Source of the DNA: Nocardia arthritidis | GTDB lineage: Bacteria > Actinomycetota > Actinomycetes > Mycobacteriales > Mycobacteriaceae | Reading direction: 5' to 3' | NCBI RefSeq assembly: GCF_011801145.1 | Contig: NZ_CP046172.1 | Span: forward strand, 7,626,001-7,690,000 | DNA length: 64,000 nucleotides | Part shown: positions 34,482 through 44,723 of the stretch, in pieces | Position numbering within the stretch: position 1 is the stretch's first letter | Layout: every line of letters begins with the position of its first letter | The notes under the pieces: model-generated | Database searches by the model: none | What the model was told of the DNA's origin: nothing | What the model saw: the letters and a program-made list of their open reading frames with translations, nothing else | Made by a program: the position numbers and the translations under genes

Positions 34482-35338
34482 TCAGCGGATCCGCAGCACG
34501 AATTTCGCGACGGCCTCGGTGAACGAATCGTTGTCGTCGCCGGCCGCCGTATGCGCGGCGCCGCCGATTTCGGCGAGCTGCGCGTGCGGCACCAATTCCT
34601 GGAAGGCGGCCGCACCCTCGGCGCTCACCACATCCGAGCGCATCCCGCGCACCAGCAGCACCGGAATGGTGAGCGCGCGGGCCGCCGCCTCCATCTGTTC
34701 CACCATCAGGCTGGGATCCTCCACCCGGTCGCGCAGCATGTCCGGATCCCAGTGCCAGTACCAACGGCCTTCCCGCAGACGCAGATTGCGCAGCAGCCCG
34801 TCGGTGTTCTTCGGGCGGGGCGGTGTGGCAGATATTCGGCGACCGCGTCGGCGGCCTGATCCAGCGTGTCGAAGCCGTCCCGGTGCCTGCTCATGAAGTC
34901 GATGACGCGCGCGACGCCGCCGGTCTCCGGTCTGGTGACGATATCGACGAGAACCAGTGCGGCGATCCGGTCGGCATCGGGAGCCGCGGTGGCGAGCAGT
35001 CCGGTGATGCCGCCCATGCTCGCGCCGACCACCACCGCGGGCGCGCCGAGCTGTTCCAGCACCAGCAGCAGATCTCGAACCATGGTGCCGCGGGTGTAGT
35101 CGCGATCCGGCGCCCACTGGCTGTCGCCGTGGCCGCGAGCGTCGACGGTGACCACCCGCATACCGGCGGCGGCCAGCTTCACGCCGGTCTGCTTCCACGA
35201 GTGACGGGTCTGACCGCCGCCGTGCAGAAAGACGACGAGCTGGCCGTCGACGGGTCCGTACTGGTCGGCGGCCAGCTCCAGTCCGCCCGAACCGCGCAAT
35301 CGGAGCGGGGTCGGTTCGAGAAGATTCGCATCACTCAC
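34482..35338 (-). pseudogene. Alpha/beta hydrolase interrupted by a frameshift
   Basis: The 5' frame (ATG 35338) encodes an alpha/beta-hydrolase N-terminal two thirds: FLHGGGQTRHSW oxyanion region (about 35-46), nucleophile elbow VVGASMGG (about 104-111). It then runs into an unrelated frame after VAEYLPHRP. The other frame continues the protein from PPRPKNTDGLLRNL to the stop at 34482, with the acid region VRGMRSDVVSAEG and the catalytic His in GGAAHTAAGDD. Adding one base to the GGGG run at 34817-34820 (CCCC on the coding strand) restores a single frame of about 285 residues. Either a real inactivation or a sequencing/assembly error in a homopolymer. Confidence 0.88.
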
Positions 35339-35396
35339 GATCCGAGGATCGCACAGTGTCGTTGCCGGGCGGCGGCGAGCCCGGCGAAAACTGTAA

Positions 35397-35675
35397 CTAG
35401 TTGCAGTCCCACTTGCCCTGTGCGCTGAGGGTGCGCTGCAGCAGGCAGGTGACCTTGGCGTTGATCGAGGAGGAAAGGCTGGACGACCCCGAGGTGGTCA
35501 GCAGGTCGGTGACCGGCTTGGCGTTGCCGTCGACGGTGGTGGTCGTCGCATCCGTCGCGGGCTCGAGCGGCAGCGGGGCCGCACTCGCCGCCGCGGCGCC
35601 ACCGGTCAGTGCGGCGCAGACGGCGATGGTTGCGGTGGCGCCGCGCAGTGCGCCGCGAACGGTCTTGTCGTGCAT
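35397..35675 (-). CDS. Small secreted protein of unknown function
   Basis: 92 residues: signal peptide (MHDKTVRGALRGATATIAV then CAALTGGAAAASA, cleavage after ASA near 32), then a Pro/Thr-rich linker and a Ser-rich stretch. The C-terminal region NAKVTCLLQRTLSAQGKWDCN contains two Cys (quoted here as NAKVTCLLQ and GKWDCN). ATG at 35675. Similar short exported proteins with a Cys pair occur in Nocardia, but no function is known. Confidence 0.72.
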   Translation of the reverse strand: MHDKTVRGALRGATATIAVCAALTGGAAAASAAPLPLEPATDATTTTVDGNAKPVTDLLTTSGSSSLSSSINAKVTCLLQRTLSAQGKWDCN

Positions 35676-35725
35676 GGGAACAAGCTCCTAACTCGGTTTC
35701 AATTTTCGACTACCCTCGGCGAGCT

Positions 35726-36409
35726 TCAGGGCAGCCGCCAGTCCACCGGTTCGGCACCCAGTTCGTCAAGCAATTCGTTGACGCGAGAGAACGGACGCGA
35801 ACCGAAGAAGCCGCGCGACGCGGACAGCGGTGAGGGATGGGCGGATTCGATATACGGCACCTCGGCCGCGGCCAGCGTCGGCTTCAGCGTTGACGCGTCG
35901 CGGCCCCACAGAATGGCGACGAGCGGTTCGTCCCGCCCGACCAGCGCGCGAATCGCCTGCTCGGTCACCGGTTCCCAGCCCTTGCCGCGATGCGAGGCGG
36001 GCTGTCCCGGCTGCACCGTGAGCACCCTGTTCAACAGCAGCACACCCTGATCCGACCACGGGCTCAGATCGCCGTTGGACGGTGTCGGGTGGCCGAGATC
36101 CTTGCTGTACTCGGCGAAAATATTGGCCAGGCTGCGCGGCACCGGCGAAACATCCGGCGCCACAGAGAAACTCAGGCCCATCGGGTGCCCTGGCGTCGGA
36201 TACGGATCCTGGCCGACGATCAGCACGCGCACCGCGTCGAACGGGCGCTGGAAGGCGCGCAGCACATTCTCGCCCGCCGGTAGATAGCCGCGGCCCGCGG
36301 CATTCTCGGCGCGCAGGAACTCGCCCATGGCGGTGATCTGGTCCGCCACCGGTTCCAATGCCTTCGCCCAACCGGGATCGATGATTTCCGACAGTGGTTT
36401 CGCACCCAT
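35726..36409 (-). CDS. ung: Uracil-DNA glycosylase
   Basis: 227-residue family 1 UDG that excises uracil from DNA. The water-activating loop [10 protein letters not shown] (about 66-75) holds the catalytic Asp. The uracil-binding region MGLSFSV, the segment [10 protein letters not shown] (about 126-135) and the DNA-intercalating loop [11 protein letters not shown] (about 193-203) are all present. The start ATG at 36409 lies 12 bp after the thiL stop, so the two genes are probably one transcript, as in mycobacteria. Confidence 0.97.
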   Translation of the reverse strand: MGAKPLSEIIDPGWAKALEPVADQITAMGEFLRAENAAGRGYLPAGENVLRAFQRPFDAVRVLIVGQDPYPTPGHPMGLSFSVAPDVSPVPRSLANIFAEYSKDLGHPTPSNGDLSPWSDQGVLLLNRVLTVQPGQPASHRGKGWEPVTEQAIRALVGRDEPLVAILWGRDASTLKPTLAAAEVPYIESAHPSPLSASRGFFGSRPFSRVNELLDELGAEPVDWRLP

Positions 36410-36420
36410 GACCGCACAAC

Positions 36421-37491
36421 TTAGCGCGGGTCACCGACGGATGCCGCGTCTGCCCCGCCGAACGATTCCCAACCGCCACCGCCCGGCCGCGCGACGCCGT
36501 CCACGGTGACACCGTGACCGGCGTGAACCAGGCCGATCGCCACCCAGCCGGGCGGCAGTGGCCGGTCGGCCGGGAAGGCCCCGGCAAAGGCGTGATCCTC
36601 GCCGCCGGTCAGAATCCATTGTGCCGCATCGGCATTCGGGCCAGCCGACGACAACCCGGCCGGATCCGGCACGGCGGCCGAGCGCAATGCGGCCGCGATC
36701 GACTCCAGGGCCGGATCACGCAGCGCCGCATAGTCCAGATCGATCGCGACGCCCGACGCGTCGGCGATGTGGCCGAGGTCGGCGAGCAGGCCGTCCGAGA
36801 CGTCGGTCAGTGCGTGGGGTGTCACTTCCGTTGCGGCCGTTGCGGACTCGACAAAGCGATCGAGTACGGCGGCGTAGCGCGGCCGCGGCGCACGGTGGTC
36901 TGCAAGCACACCCGCAAACTCATCGCGACCGTCCATGCCACTTGACAGCACGGCGAGTCCCGCCGCCGACCGGCCGAGTCGCCCGGCGATCGCGACCGTA
37001 TCCCCCACCCGCGCACCGGATCTCGTGATCGCCGCGCGCCCGCGCAGATCGCCGAACGCGGTGACCGAGATGACCAGCTGCCCGTTGCGCACCAGATCCC
37101 CGCCCGCGATCGAACCGCCGGCCCGCGCCGCCTCGTCCCACATGCCGTCGGTGAGACCGTCGACGAAGGCGACCGGCGTATCGGCCGGGCAGCCGAGCGC
37201 GACGACGAACGCCGTCGGCGCCGCGCCCATGGCGACGATATCGGCCGCGTTCTGCGCGATCGCCTTGCGCCCGATCTCCACCGGACTCGACCAGTCCAAC
37301 CGGAAATGCCGGTCCTGCACGAGCATGTCGGTGGACACCACGAACCGGCCGTCCGGCGCGGCGACCACCGCGGCGTCGTCACCCGGGCCGAGCTGCACGG
37401 CCGCCGCCTGCACCCGGTTGCTGTTCATGCGCTCGATCAGCGCGAACTCACCTAGTTCGCCGACCGTGGCGGGCTGCGTACTGTCGCTGAT
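36421..37491 (-). CDS. thiL: Thiamine-monophosphate kinase, start codon uncertain
   Basis: Phosphorylates thiamine monophosphate to the diphosphate cofactor. The family N-terminal motif [17 protein letters not shown] with the ATP-Mg Asp pair (about 47-53), [22 protein letters not shown] and [12 protein letters not shown] are all visible. No ATG, GTG or TTG lies between a remote TTG at 37590 and an ATG at 37428, and the latter would delete GEFALI. An ATC codon at 37491 is placed 7 bp after a good GGAGGG (37499-37504), giving 356 residues starting [12 protein letters not shown]. That start is used here, but TTG 37590 is possible. The gene precedes ung. Confidence 0.88.
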   Translation of the reverse strand: MSDSTQPATVGELGEFALIERMNSNRVQAAAVQLGPGDDAAVVAAPDGRFVVSTDMLVQDRHFRLDWSSPVEIGRKAIAQNAADIVAMGAAPTAFVVALGCPADTPVAFVDGLTDGMWDEAARAGGSIAGGDLVRNGQLVISVTAFGDLRGRAAITRSGARVGDTVAIAGRLGRSAAGLAVLSSGMDGRDEFAGVLADHRAPRPRYAAVLDRFVESATAATEVTPHALTDVSDGLLADLGHIADASGVAIDLDYAALRDPALESIAAALRSAAVPDPAGLSSAGPNADAAQWILTGGEDHAFAGAFPADRPLPPGWVAIGLVHAGHGVTVDGVARPGGGGWESFGGADAASVGDPR

Positions 37492-37651
37492 GACCGGTCC
37501 CTCCGGGCGCTGTGTCGGATCCGCGCCGGGCCCGTCGTACCGCGCGGCTGGTTCAAAACGACCCGACGGTACCCTTGCCGAGGCAATCAACTGTTACCGG
37601 GCTGGTCCGGCCGCCGCCTGATCCAGCCCGACGAGGAAGGAGTCGGTGACG

Positions 37652-38359
37652 ATGGCGGAGCCGGACCGCGATTCGACGACCGATGCGGAGATCACGGCCC
37701 GAACGTCCGCCGGTAACTCGCCCGCCGACTCCGCGACCGCGCCGAGCGCGGATCCCTCGACCACCGATGCGGCCGAGCCGGAACGCGAAACCAGCGCGAC
37801 CGAACCGGACGCCGCGCCGACCCGCGCCTACCCGCCCGCGCTCATCGCGACCGCGGTCGCCCTGCCGGTCATTCTCGTCGTCGCCGTCCTGGTCGCCGCG
37901 ATTCTGGCCCGCCGCACACCCACCGAACGCGAACCGCTGGCGCTCGGCCCGGTCGCCGCGCCCACGGCCGACGGACCCGCCTGTGCCGCACTGCTTCCCG
38001 CGCTGCCCGCCGACCTCGGCGACTTCACCAAGTCCACCCTGGTGGAGCCGTCGCCGCCGGCCACCCGCGCCTGGCAGCGCAAGGACGGCGGCGATCCGAT
38101 CGTGCTGCGCTGCGGCCTGGAACGCCCGCTGGAATTCAACCGCGCGTCCGCGACGCAGTTCGTCAACGGCGTGCAGTGGTTCGAGGTGCGCGACCAGACC
38201 GCCAAGGCGAGCACCTGGTTCGTCGTCGACCGCGGCCCCACCTATATCGCGCTGACCTTGCCCGACGGCACGGGTCCCACACCGATGCAAGAGGTTTCGG
38301 ACACCATCGCCGCGCAGCTGCCCAAGCGGGACATCGATCCGGGCCCGCTGCCCAACTAG
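37652..38359 (+). CDS. DUF3515 membrane-anchored protein
   Basis: 235-residue protein of the actinobacterial DUF3515 family. A long Ala/Ser/Thr/Asp/Glu-rich N-terminus (about 1-58) is followed by one transmembrane helix (about 61-84, ALIATAVALPVILVVAVLVA) and an extracytoplasmic domain (about 100-235) with two Cys. In mycobacteria the family gene also sits between thiL and ddl. ATG at 37652 has AAGGAG 9 bp upstream; GTG at 37646 is possible. Function unknown. Its stop codon is part of a 44-bp palindrome. Confidence 0.85.
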   Translation: MAEPDRDSTTDAEITARTSAGNSPADSATAPSADPSTTDAAEPERETSATEPDAAPTRAYPPALIATAVALPVILVVAVLVAAILARRTPTEREPLALGPVAAPTADGPACAALLPALPADLGDFTKSTLVEPSPPATRAWQRKDGGDPIVLRCGLERPLEFNRASATQFVNGVQWFEVRDQTAKASTWFVVDRGPTYIALTLPDGTGPTPMQEVSDTIAAQLPKRDIDPGPLPN

Positions 38360-38400
38360 GCCCTGTGTCGAGGTCCGGCCGGACTTCGACACAGGGCCTA
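38357..38400. terminator. 44-bp near-perfect palindrome between DUF3515 and ddl
   Basis: TAGGCCCTGTGTCGA (38357-38371) is mirrored by TCGACACAGGGCCTA (38386-38400), with GTCCGGCCGGAC at the centre (one mismatch in 22 bp per arm). The left arm begins with the TAG stop of DUF3515; the right arm ends 4 bp before the ddl stop. It works as a two-way terminator. Confidence 0.85.
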
Positions 38401-38404
38401 AATG

Positions 38405-39502
38405 TCAGCGCAGCCCGGTACCCCTGGCCAGCGCGGTTTCGATCAGCGTCGAAAGCAGCGTCGGATAGTCGATTCCGGTGGCCTCCCACATCCGCGGGTA
38501 CATCGAGATCGAGGTGAAGCCGGGCATGGTGTTGATCTCGTTGATGACCGGACCGGCGTCGGTGACGAAGAAGTCGACGCGCGCGAGCCCTTGGCAGCCA
38601 AGCGCTTCGAATGCGCGTACTGCGAGTTCCCGTACCCGGTCGGACATTTCGTCGTCCAGTTTGGCCGGAACGTCGAATTCGCAGACGTCGTCGAGGTATT
38701 TGGTGTCGAAGTCGTAGAACTGCGGCGCCTCGGCCGTCGTGTCCTGCTCCGGCATCCTGATCTCGGCGACGACGCTGGCCGCGACCCGGCCGTCCGGGAA
38801 TTCCAGTACGCCGCACTCGACTTCGCGCCCGATGATGCCCGCCTCCACGATCACCTTCGGATCGTGTTCGCGCGCCGTCGCGACGGCGGCGTCCAGCCGA
38901 TCCCATGAGGTCACCTTGGTGATGCCGATCGATGAGCCGCCGCGCGCGGGCTTCACGAACACCGGCAGCCCGAGCCGCGCCCGGTCGGCCTCGCTCAGCG
39001 TGGTCTCACCGCGGCGCAGCACCACCTGGGTGCCGATCGGAAGTCCTTCCGCGGCAAGGAGTTTCTTGGTGAACTCCTTGTCCATGCCCGCGGCGCTGGC
39101 CAGTACGCCCGGCCCGACGTACGGGATGCCTGCGAGCTCCAGCATGCCCTGCAGCGTGCCGTCCTCGCCGAACGGTCCGTGCAGGATCGGGAACACCACG
39201 TCGACCGCGCCCAGCGCGGCGCCGGGTTCGTCGAGCGCGACCAGCGCGCCGGAGCGGCCCGCGGCCAGGGTGAGCGCGGTGCCCGCGCCGTCGACCGACG
39301 GCAGCTGATCGTGGCCGAGCTCGAGCTCCCTCGGATCGGCGCTACCGAGCACCCAACCGCCCTCCGTCGTGATGCCGATCGGCACCACCTCGTACTTCGC
39401 CGGATCCAGGTGCCGTAGGACGCTGCCCGCCGAAACACACGACACGGCGTGCTCGTTACTGCGCCCGCCGAACACCACAGCCACCCTGATCCGGTTCGTC
39501 AT
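38405..39502 (-). CDS. ddl: D-alanine--D-alanine ligase
   Basis: ATP-grasp enzyme that makes the D-Ala-D-Ala dipeptide of peptidoglycan, 365 residues (mycobacterial-type length). Motifs: [20 protein letters not shown] at the N-terminus, [20 protein letters not shown] (about 108-127), [14 protein letters not shown] (about 182-195), and the metal-binding [20 protein letters not shown] (about 312-331). The ATG is at 39502. It is followed downstream by the palindromic terminator and preceded, 69 bp upstream, by gpsA, so ddl and gpsA are probably one operon. Confidence 0.97.
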   Translation of the reverse strand: MTNRIRVAVVFGGRSNEHAVSCVSAGSVLRHLDPAKYEVVPIGITTEGGWVLGSADPRELELGHDQLPSVDGAGTALTLAAGRSGALVALDEPGAALGAVDVVFPILHGPFGEDGTLQGMLELAGIPYVGPGVLASAAGMDKEFTKKLLAAEGLPIGTQVVLRRGETTLSEADRARLGLPVFVKPARGGSSIGITKVTSWDRLDAAVATAREHDPKVIVEAGIIGREVECGVLEFPDGRVAASVVAEIRMPEQDTTAEAPQFYDFDTKYLDDVCEFDVPAKLDDEMSDRVRELAVRAFEALGCQGLARVDFFVTDAGPVINEINTMPGFTSISMYPRMWEATGIDYPTLLSTLIETALARGTGLR

Positions 39503-39571
39503 GCCCCGAACCGTACCCGTAGCGGCGGATGTGACGGGCCCCGCCCAGTGGCCGCTGCCGACGAAGCCGTC

Positions 39572-40567
39572 CTACTCCGGCTTGATCCGCCTGCCGAGCA
39601 AATTGCCAACCGCCTCCGGCACCGGCAGGCCCTCATGGCACACCTGATGCACGGCGTTGGTGAGCGGCATCTCCACCCGGTGTTTGATGGCGAGCGCGCG
39701 CACCGATGTGCACGACTTCACGCCCTCGGCCACCTGACCATGAGTCGCCTCCTGCGCGGCCTCCATCGATCCGCCCCGGCCGAGCACCCGCCCGAACGAG
39801 TTGTTACGCGAGAGTGGGGAAGCACAGGTAGCCACCAGATCGCCGACGCCGGCCAACCCCGCCAGCGTCGCGGGTTCGGCGCCGAGCGCGACACCGAGCC
39901 GGATGATCTCGGCGAGCCCGCGGGTGATGATGCTGGCCCTGGTGTTGTCGCCCAAACCCATCCCGGAGGCGATGCCACAGGCCAGCGCGATGACGTTCTT
40001 CGCGGCGCCGCCGACCTCGCAGCCGATCACGTCGGTATTCGTATACGGCCGGAAATAGCCCGTGGCACAGGCATGTTGGACGGCGACCGCGCGATCGGTA
40101 TCGGTGCATGCGATCACGGTTGCCGCGGGCTGGCACTGCGCGATCTCCAAGGCCAGATTCGGCCCGGACAGCACCGCGATCCGGTCCGCGCTCGCGCCGG
40201 TGACCTCGCCGATCACCTCGCTCATCCGCAGCAGGCTGCCGTTCTCGATGCCCTTGGCCAGGCTCAGTAGCGTGGCGTCCGGATCGATCAGCCCCTTCCA
40301 TTCCGCGAGGTTCACCCGCAGCGACTGCGAGGGCACCGCGAGCACCACGATGTCGGCGCCGTCCAGCGCGATCGCGGGGTCGTGGGTGGCGGCCATGGGG
40401 GGCAGCGGAATATCCGGGAGGTAGAAGCGATTGCGATGTTCGGAGGACAGCGCCTCGGCGACCTCCGGCCTGCGCGCCCAGATCGTGACCTCGGTTCCCG
40501 CGTCCGCCAACACCTTTGCGAACGCGGTGCCCCACGATCCCGCGCCCATAACCGCCGCCCTCGTCAT
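39572..40567 (-). CDS. gpsA: Glycerol-3-phosphate dehydrogenase (NAD(P)+)
   Basis: 331-residue GpsA that reduces dihydroxyacetone phosphate to sn-glycerol-3-phosphate for phospholipids. The Rossmann motif [15 protein letters not shown] is at about 7-21, [10 protein letters not shown] at about 143-152, and the catalytic Lys is in [14 protein letters not shown] (about 192). ATG at 40567 is chosen because the Rossmann strand then begins directly ([10 protein letters not shown]). It is divergent from fbiD by 31 bp. Confidence 0.97.
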   Translation of the reverse strand: MTRAAVMGAGSWGTAFAKVLADAGTEVTIWARRPEVAEALSSEHRNRFYLPDIPLPPMAATHDPAIALDGADIVVLAVPSQSLRVNLAEWKGLIDPDATLLSLAKGIENGSLLRMSEVIGEVTGASADRIAVLSGPNLALEIAQCQPAATVIACTDTDRAVAVQHACATGYFRPYTNTDVIGCEVGGAAKNVIALACGIASGMGLGDNTRASIITRGLAEIIRLGVALGAEPATLAGLAGVGDLVATCASPLSRNNSFGRVLGRGGSMEAAQEATHGQVAEGVKSCTSVRALAIKHRVEMPLTNAVHQVCHEGLPVPEAVGNLLGRRIKPE

Positions 40568-40598
40568 CAGCCCAATATGCCATGGAAGGATTGGTCGC

Positions 40599-41279
40599 AT
40601 GCGCCCGCACGCCGTGCACGCCGTGATCGCGGTCAAGAGCCTCGAACACGCGAAGACCCGCCTTGCCGACCGGCTGCGCCCGCCGGATCGGGCGCGGCTG
40701 GTGCTCGCCATGCTCGCCGATACGGTGGCGGCGGCGGTGGCGGTGCCGCAACTGGTTTCGGTCACGGTGGTGACTCCCGACGCCGCGGTCGCCGAGCTGG
40801 CGCGCGGGTTGGGCGCCGAGGTCCATCCGGAGCCGCCCGCCGTCGCCGACGCGCTGAATTCGGCGCTGGCCGACGCCGCGGCCGCGGTCCGGCGGCGCAA
40901 CGGCCCCGCCGAACTGCTCGCGCTGCAGGCCGATCTGCCCGCGCTGCGCCCGGAGGACCTGGCCGAGATGCTCGCCGCCGCGCCGCCGGGGCTGCGTTCG
41001 CTGGTGGTCGACCACGCGGGAACCGGAACCGCCGCGCTGCTGGTGCGCGACCCGCTCGCCGCGCTCGACCCGCGCTTCGGCCCGGATTCGGCGCGCAGAC
41101 ATATCGAGGCGGGCGCGGTCGATCTCGCCGGTGATTGGCCGGGGCTGCGACTGGATGTCGATACCGCCGACGACCTCGACCTCGCCGTCGCGCTCGGCGC
41201 GGGTGACGCGACCCGCGCCGCATTGCGCGATATCGGCTGGCCGCAGCGGGTACCCGAATCCGCGCGACGGGTGTGCTAG
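40599..41279 (+). CDS. fbiD: Phosphoenolpyruvate guanylyltransferase (F420 biosynthesis)
   Basis: 226-residue CofC/FbiD family nucleotidyltransferase: [20 protein letters not shown] at the N-terminus (GTP-binding KxxxxAKTRL), [14 protein letters not shown] (about 109-122, metal Asp), [10 protein letters not shown] and [14 protein letters not shown] (about 165-178). In mycobacteria FbiD joins GTP and phosphoenolpyruvate to give the precursor of coenzyme F420. AAGGA lies about 9 bp before ATG 40599. A nearby PPOX-like protein (48486) could be an F420 user, though this is only inferred. Confidence 0.93.
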   Translation: MRPHAVHAVIAVKSLEHAKTRLADRLRPPDRARLVLAMLADTVAAAVAVPQLVSVTVVTPDAAVAELARGLGAEVHPEPPAVADALNSALADAAAAVRRRNGPAELLALQADLPALRPEDLAEMLAAAPPGLRSLVVDHAGTGTAALLVRDPLAALDPRFGPDSARRHIEAGAVDLAGDWPGLRLDVDTADDLDLAVALGAGDATRAALRDIGWPQRVPESARRVC

Positions 41280-41362
41280 CCGGTCGCCGAGGCGGCGTGA
41301 TGCTGGCGGCAATACCGGTGTCGGACTGCACACCTACCCGGTAGTAAGGGATGATCGTTGGC

Positions 41363-41482
41363 GTGAACGAGGGTCAGCGAGTGAAGAACAGGCACGGCGC
41401 GCCATCGCGCACAGCGGCCGAGAGCGCCCCACCGGCGCGGCCGATGAGCGGCAGGATCGAGCAGAGCGAGGCGCAGTCGTGA
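41363..41482 (+). CDS. Possible upstream peptide overlapping ppk
   Basis: A 39-codon frame starting GTG ([15 protein letters not shown]...) ends with TGA at 41480-41482, sharing the bases GTGA with the ppk start at 41479. The overlap would allow translational coupling. The peptide resembles no known family; it may be a leader or an incidental frame. Confidence 0.35.
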   Translation: MNEGQRVKNRHGAPSRTAAESAPPARPMSGRIEQSEAQS

Positions 41483-43626
41483 GTGATACACATCAGCTAT
41501 TGCCAACCGCGCCGCCCGCGGCGTCCACGCCCGCGACCGAAACCGCGACGGAGCGGTTGCCCGCCGATCGCTACCTCAACCGGGAACTGAGCTGGCTCGA
41601 TTTCAACACCCGGGTGCTCGCCCTCGCCGAGGACGCCTCGCTGCCGCTACTGGAGCGCGCCAAATTCCTGGCCATCTTCGCCTCGAACCTCGACGAGTTC
41701 TATATGGTCCGGGTCGCCGGACTGAAACGCCGCGCGGAGACCGGATTGCTGGTGCGCTCGGCCGACGGCCGTTCCCCCGGTGAGCAATTGGAGCTCATCG
41801 CGGCCCGCGCCCAGGAGATCGCCGATCGCCACGCGCGCGTCTTCCTGGACCATGTGCTGCCCGCGCTCACCGCGGAGGGTATCGCCATCATCGACTGGTC
41901 CGATCTGGACGACGATGAGCGCCAACGACTTTCGGGGCACTTCCAGGATCAGGTGTTCCCGGTGCTCACCCCGCTCGCGGTGGATCCGGCGCACCCGTTC
42001 CCCTACATCAGCGGCCTGAGCCTGAATCTCGCGGTGACGGTGAAGGATTCGGCCACCGGCGGGGAACACTTCGCCCGCGTCAAGGTACCCGATAACGTCG
42101 ACCGGTTCGTCCGGGTGCGGCGCACCGAATCCGCTTCGACCATCGCGGCCTTCCTGCCGATGGAGGAGCTGATCGCCGCGCACCTGGATCTGCTGTTCCC
42201 CGGCATGGAAGTCGTTGAGCACCACTCGTTCCGGATCACCCGCAACGCCGATTTCGAGGTGGACGAGGACCGCGACGAGGACCTGCTGCAGGCGCTGGAA
42301 CGGGAATTGGCGCGCCGCCGCTTCGGATCCCCGGTGCGGCTGGAGGTTTCCGACGATATGACCGAGCACATGCTCGATCTGCTGCTGCGCGAACTCGACG
42401 TCGATCCGGGCGATGTCATCCAGGTGCCCGGCCTGCTCGACCTGTCCTGCCTGTGGCAGGTTTACGGGGTCGACCGGCCGAATCTCAAAGACGCGCCGTA
42501 TGTTCCGGCCACCCCGCCCGCCTTCGGCGAGCGCGAGACCCCGCGCAACGTCTTCGCCGCGCTGCGCGAGGGCGACGTGCTGGTGCACCACCCGTACGAC
42601 TCGTTCTCCACCAGCGTGCAGCGGTTCATCGAACAGGCCGCCGCCGATCCGCAGGTGCTCGCCATCAAACAGACGCTGTACCGCACCTCCGGCGACTCAC
42701 CGATCGTCAACGCGCTCATCGACGCCGCCGAGGCCGGTAAGCAGGTGGTGGCGCTGGTCGAGATCAAGGCCCGCTTCGACGAACAGGCCAACATCAAGTG
42801 GGCCCGCGCGCTGGAACAGGCAGGCGTGCACGTCGTCTACGGCCTGATCGGTCTCAAAACCCATTGCAAGACCTGCCTCGTGGTGCGCCGCGAGGGCGCG
42901 ACCATCCGCCGCTACTGCCACATCGGCACCGGCAACTACAACCCGAAGACGGCGCGCCTCTACGAGGACGTCGGATTGCTCACCGCCGCACCGGAAATCG
43001 GCGCCGACCTGACCGACCTGTTCAATTCGCTCACCGGATACTCGCGAAAGGCCAACTACCGCAACCTGTTGGTGGCGCCGCAGGGCGTGCGCGCCGGGAT
43101 CATCGAACGCATCCAACGCGAGACCGAGCTGGCCCGTCAGGGCAGGCAGGCGCGAATCCGGATGAAGGCCAACGCGATCGTCGACGAACAGGTCATCGAC
43201 GCGCTGTACCGGGCGTCGCAGGCCGGGGTTCCGGTCCAGATCGTGGTGCGCGGCATCTGCGGGCTGCGTCCCGGCGTACCTGGGATGAGCGAGAATATAG
43301 AGGTACGTTCGATTCTCGGCCGCTTCCTGGAACATTCGCGGATCATGCACTTTCAGGCGCAGGACCAGTACTGGATCGGCAGCGCCGACATGATGCATCG
43401 CAACCTGGATCGCCGGGTGGAGGTCATGGCCCAGGTGAAGGATCCGCGGCTGAGCGAACAGCTCGGCTCGATCCTCGACTCCGCGCTGTACCCGACCACC
43501 AGATGCTGGGTGTTGCAGCCGGACGGCAGCTGGCAGGCCTGGCCGGAGAAGTCCGACGAGGACGGCGAGCAGGTGCGCGACCACCAAGAATTCCTCATGC
43601 GATTGCGGAGACCTGATCAGCAGTGA
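41479..43626 (+). CDS. ppk: Polyphosphate kinase 1
   Basis: 715-residue RNA-degradosome-type PPK that reversibly makes inorganic polyphosphate from ATP. The N domain begins [18 protein letters not shown] (about 31-48). The autophosphorylated His is probably in [16 protein letters not shown] (about 455-470), a second His in [19 protein letters not shown], and the C-terminal domains carry [13 protein letters not shown] and [22 protein letters not shown] at 41479 gives the family length; a mycobacterial-style longer N-terminus cannot be read because a stop interrupts the frame just before. The stop overlaps the mutT1 GTG start, so the two are coupled. Confidence 0.96.
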   Translation: MSDTHQLLPTAPPAASTPATETATERLPADRYLNRELSWLDFNTRVLALAEDASLPLLERAKFLAIFASNLDEFYMVRVAGLKRRAETGLLVRSADGRSPGEQLELIAARAQEIADRHARVFLDHVLPALTAEGIAIIDWSDLDDDERQRLSGHFQDQVFPVLTPLAVDPAHPFPYISGLSLNLAVTVKDSATGGEHFARVKVPDNVDRFVRVRRTESASTIAAFLPMEELIAAHLDLLFPGMEVVEHHSFRITRNADFEVDEDRDEDLLQALERELARRRFGSPVRLEVSDDMTEHMLDLLLRELDVDPGDVIQVPGLLDLSCLWQVYGVDRPNLKDAPYVPATPPAFGERETPRNVFAALREGDVLVHHPYDSFSTSVQRFIEQAAADPQVLAIKQTLYRTSGDSPIVNALIDAAEAGKQVVALVEIKARFDEQANIKWARALEQAGVHVVYGLIGLKTHCKTCLVVRREGATIRRYCHIGTGNYNPKTARLYEDVGLLTAAPEIGADLTDLFNSLTGYSRKANYRNLLVAPQGVRAGIIERIQRETELARQGRQARIRMKANAIVDEQVIDALYRASQAGVPVQIVVRGICGLRPGVPGMSENIEVRSILGRFLEHSRIMHFQAQDQYWIGSADMMHRNLDRRVEVMAQVKDPRLSEQLGSILDSALYPTTRCWVLQPDGSWQAWPEKSDEDGEQVRDHQEFLMRLRRPDQQ

Positions 43627-44585
43627 ACGACGCGGGGTACGAGATGGACGGAGGGTCCTTCTGGGATCCCCGGGTACGAGCCAACATTCACGCCGCGGGC
43701 ACGGTGCTGTGGCGCCGGGCCGCCAACGGCTCCGGTGTCGAGATCGCCATCGTGCACCGGCCCAAATATCAGGACTGGTCGCTGCCCAAGGGCAAGCTGG
43801 ATCCGGGCGAGACGCCGGTACTCGCCGCGGTACGGGAGACCGCCGAGGAAACCGGGCTGGATTGCCGGCTCGGCCGCTACCTCGGCCACGTCACGTATCC
43901 CATTCCGGGACACCGGAAGTTGAAGCGGGTCGACTACTGGGCCGCCGAGGTGGCGGGCGGCGCGTTCACCGCCAACTCGGAGGTGGACGAGCTGTCCTGG
44001 TATCCGATGGACCGGGTGATGGACCAGCTGTCGTATCCGATGGACCGGCAGGTGGTGCGCACCTTCATGCGACTGCCCGCGCACACCAGCACCGTGCTGC
44101 TGGTGCGGCATGCCAAGGCCGGACGCCGAGATCGCTTCTCCGGCCCCGACTTCGAGCGTCCGCTGGATCGGGCGGGCCGCGCCCAGGCCGACGCGCTGGT
44201 GCCGAATCTGTTGGCGTTCGGGGCATCCGAGATCTTTTCGGCCGATCCGCTGCGCTGTGTGCAGACGGTGACCCCGCTGGCCGAGAAGCTCGGCGCCGAT
44301 ATCCAGCTCGAACCGCTGCTGTCCGAAACCGGTTATGCCGCAGCGCAAGACGAAGGCCGTGCCCGAGCGGTCGAGCTGGTCTCCGACGCGGCGGTGCGCG
44401 TTATCTGTAGTCAGGGCAAGGTGATTCCTGATCTTCTCGCGTGGTGGGCTGAAAAGGACGGTGTCACAGTGCCTTCCGCTCGCAACCGGAAGGGCAGCGT
44501 CTGGGTGCTCTCGTTCGTCAAGGGCAGGCTGGTGGCCGCCAACCATCTGGACCGGTCCCTCTCGATGGACATCGTCGGATCCTGA
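43623..44585 (+). CDS. mutT1: MutT1: Nudix hydrolase fused to histidine phosphatase
   Basis: 320-residue fusion. The Nudix domain is about 20-150, with the Nudix box [20 protein letters not shown] then TGL (about 58-80). A C-terminal phosphoglycerate-mutase-like histidine phosphatase begins at [11 protein letters not shown] (about 158-168, RH(A) nucleophile His) and includes a second His/Glu region. Mycobacterial MutT1 hydrolyses 8-oxo-GTP/dGTP and diadenosine polyphosphates, limiting mutation. It starts at GTG 43623 inside the ppk stop (4-bp overlap), so it is co-translated. It ends before an intrinsic terminator. Confidence 0.95.
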   Translation: MNDAGYEMDGGSFWDPRVRANIHAAGTVLWRRAANGSGVEIAIVHRPKYQDWSLPKGKLDPGETPVLAAVRETAEETGLDCRLGRYLGHVTYPIPGHRKLKRVDYWAAEVAGGAFTANSEVDELSWYPMDRVMDQLSYPMDRQVVRTFMRLPAHTSTVLLVRHAKAGRRDRFSGPDFERPLDRAGRAQADALVPNLLAFGASEIFSADPLRCVQTVTPLAEKLGADIQLEPLLSETGYAAAQDEGRARAVELVSDAAVRVICSQGKVIPDLLAWWAEKDGVTVPSARNRKGSVWVLSFVKGRLVAANHLDRSLSMDIVGS

Positions 44586-44621
44586 TCCACGGCACAGCCC
44601 AAAACCCGCTCCACACAACGA

Positions 44622-44654
44622 AAACGGCCCCAGGGTGTTTCCCTGGGGCCGTTT
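44622..44654. terminator. Intrinsic terminator between mutT1 and hupB
   Basis: Perfect 14-bp stem AAACGGCCCCAGGG (44622-44635) / CCCTGGGGCCGTTT (44641-44654), loop TGTTT, with A- and T-rich ends on both sides. It serves the ppk-mutT1 transcript and the convergent hupB. Confidence 0.9.
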
Positions 44655-44723
44655 CCTACAGCGTGGCTTGGTGATTCGGCTGGGAACCGATCACCCAGCG
44701 GCTAAATGCCGCTGTCGCAGTGC

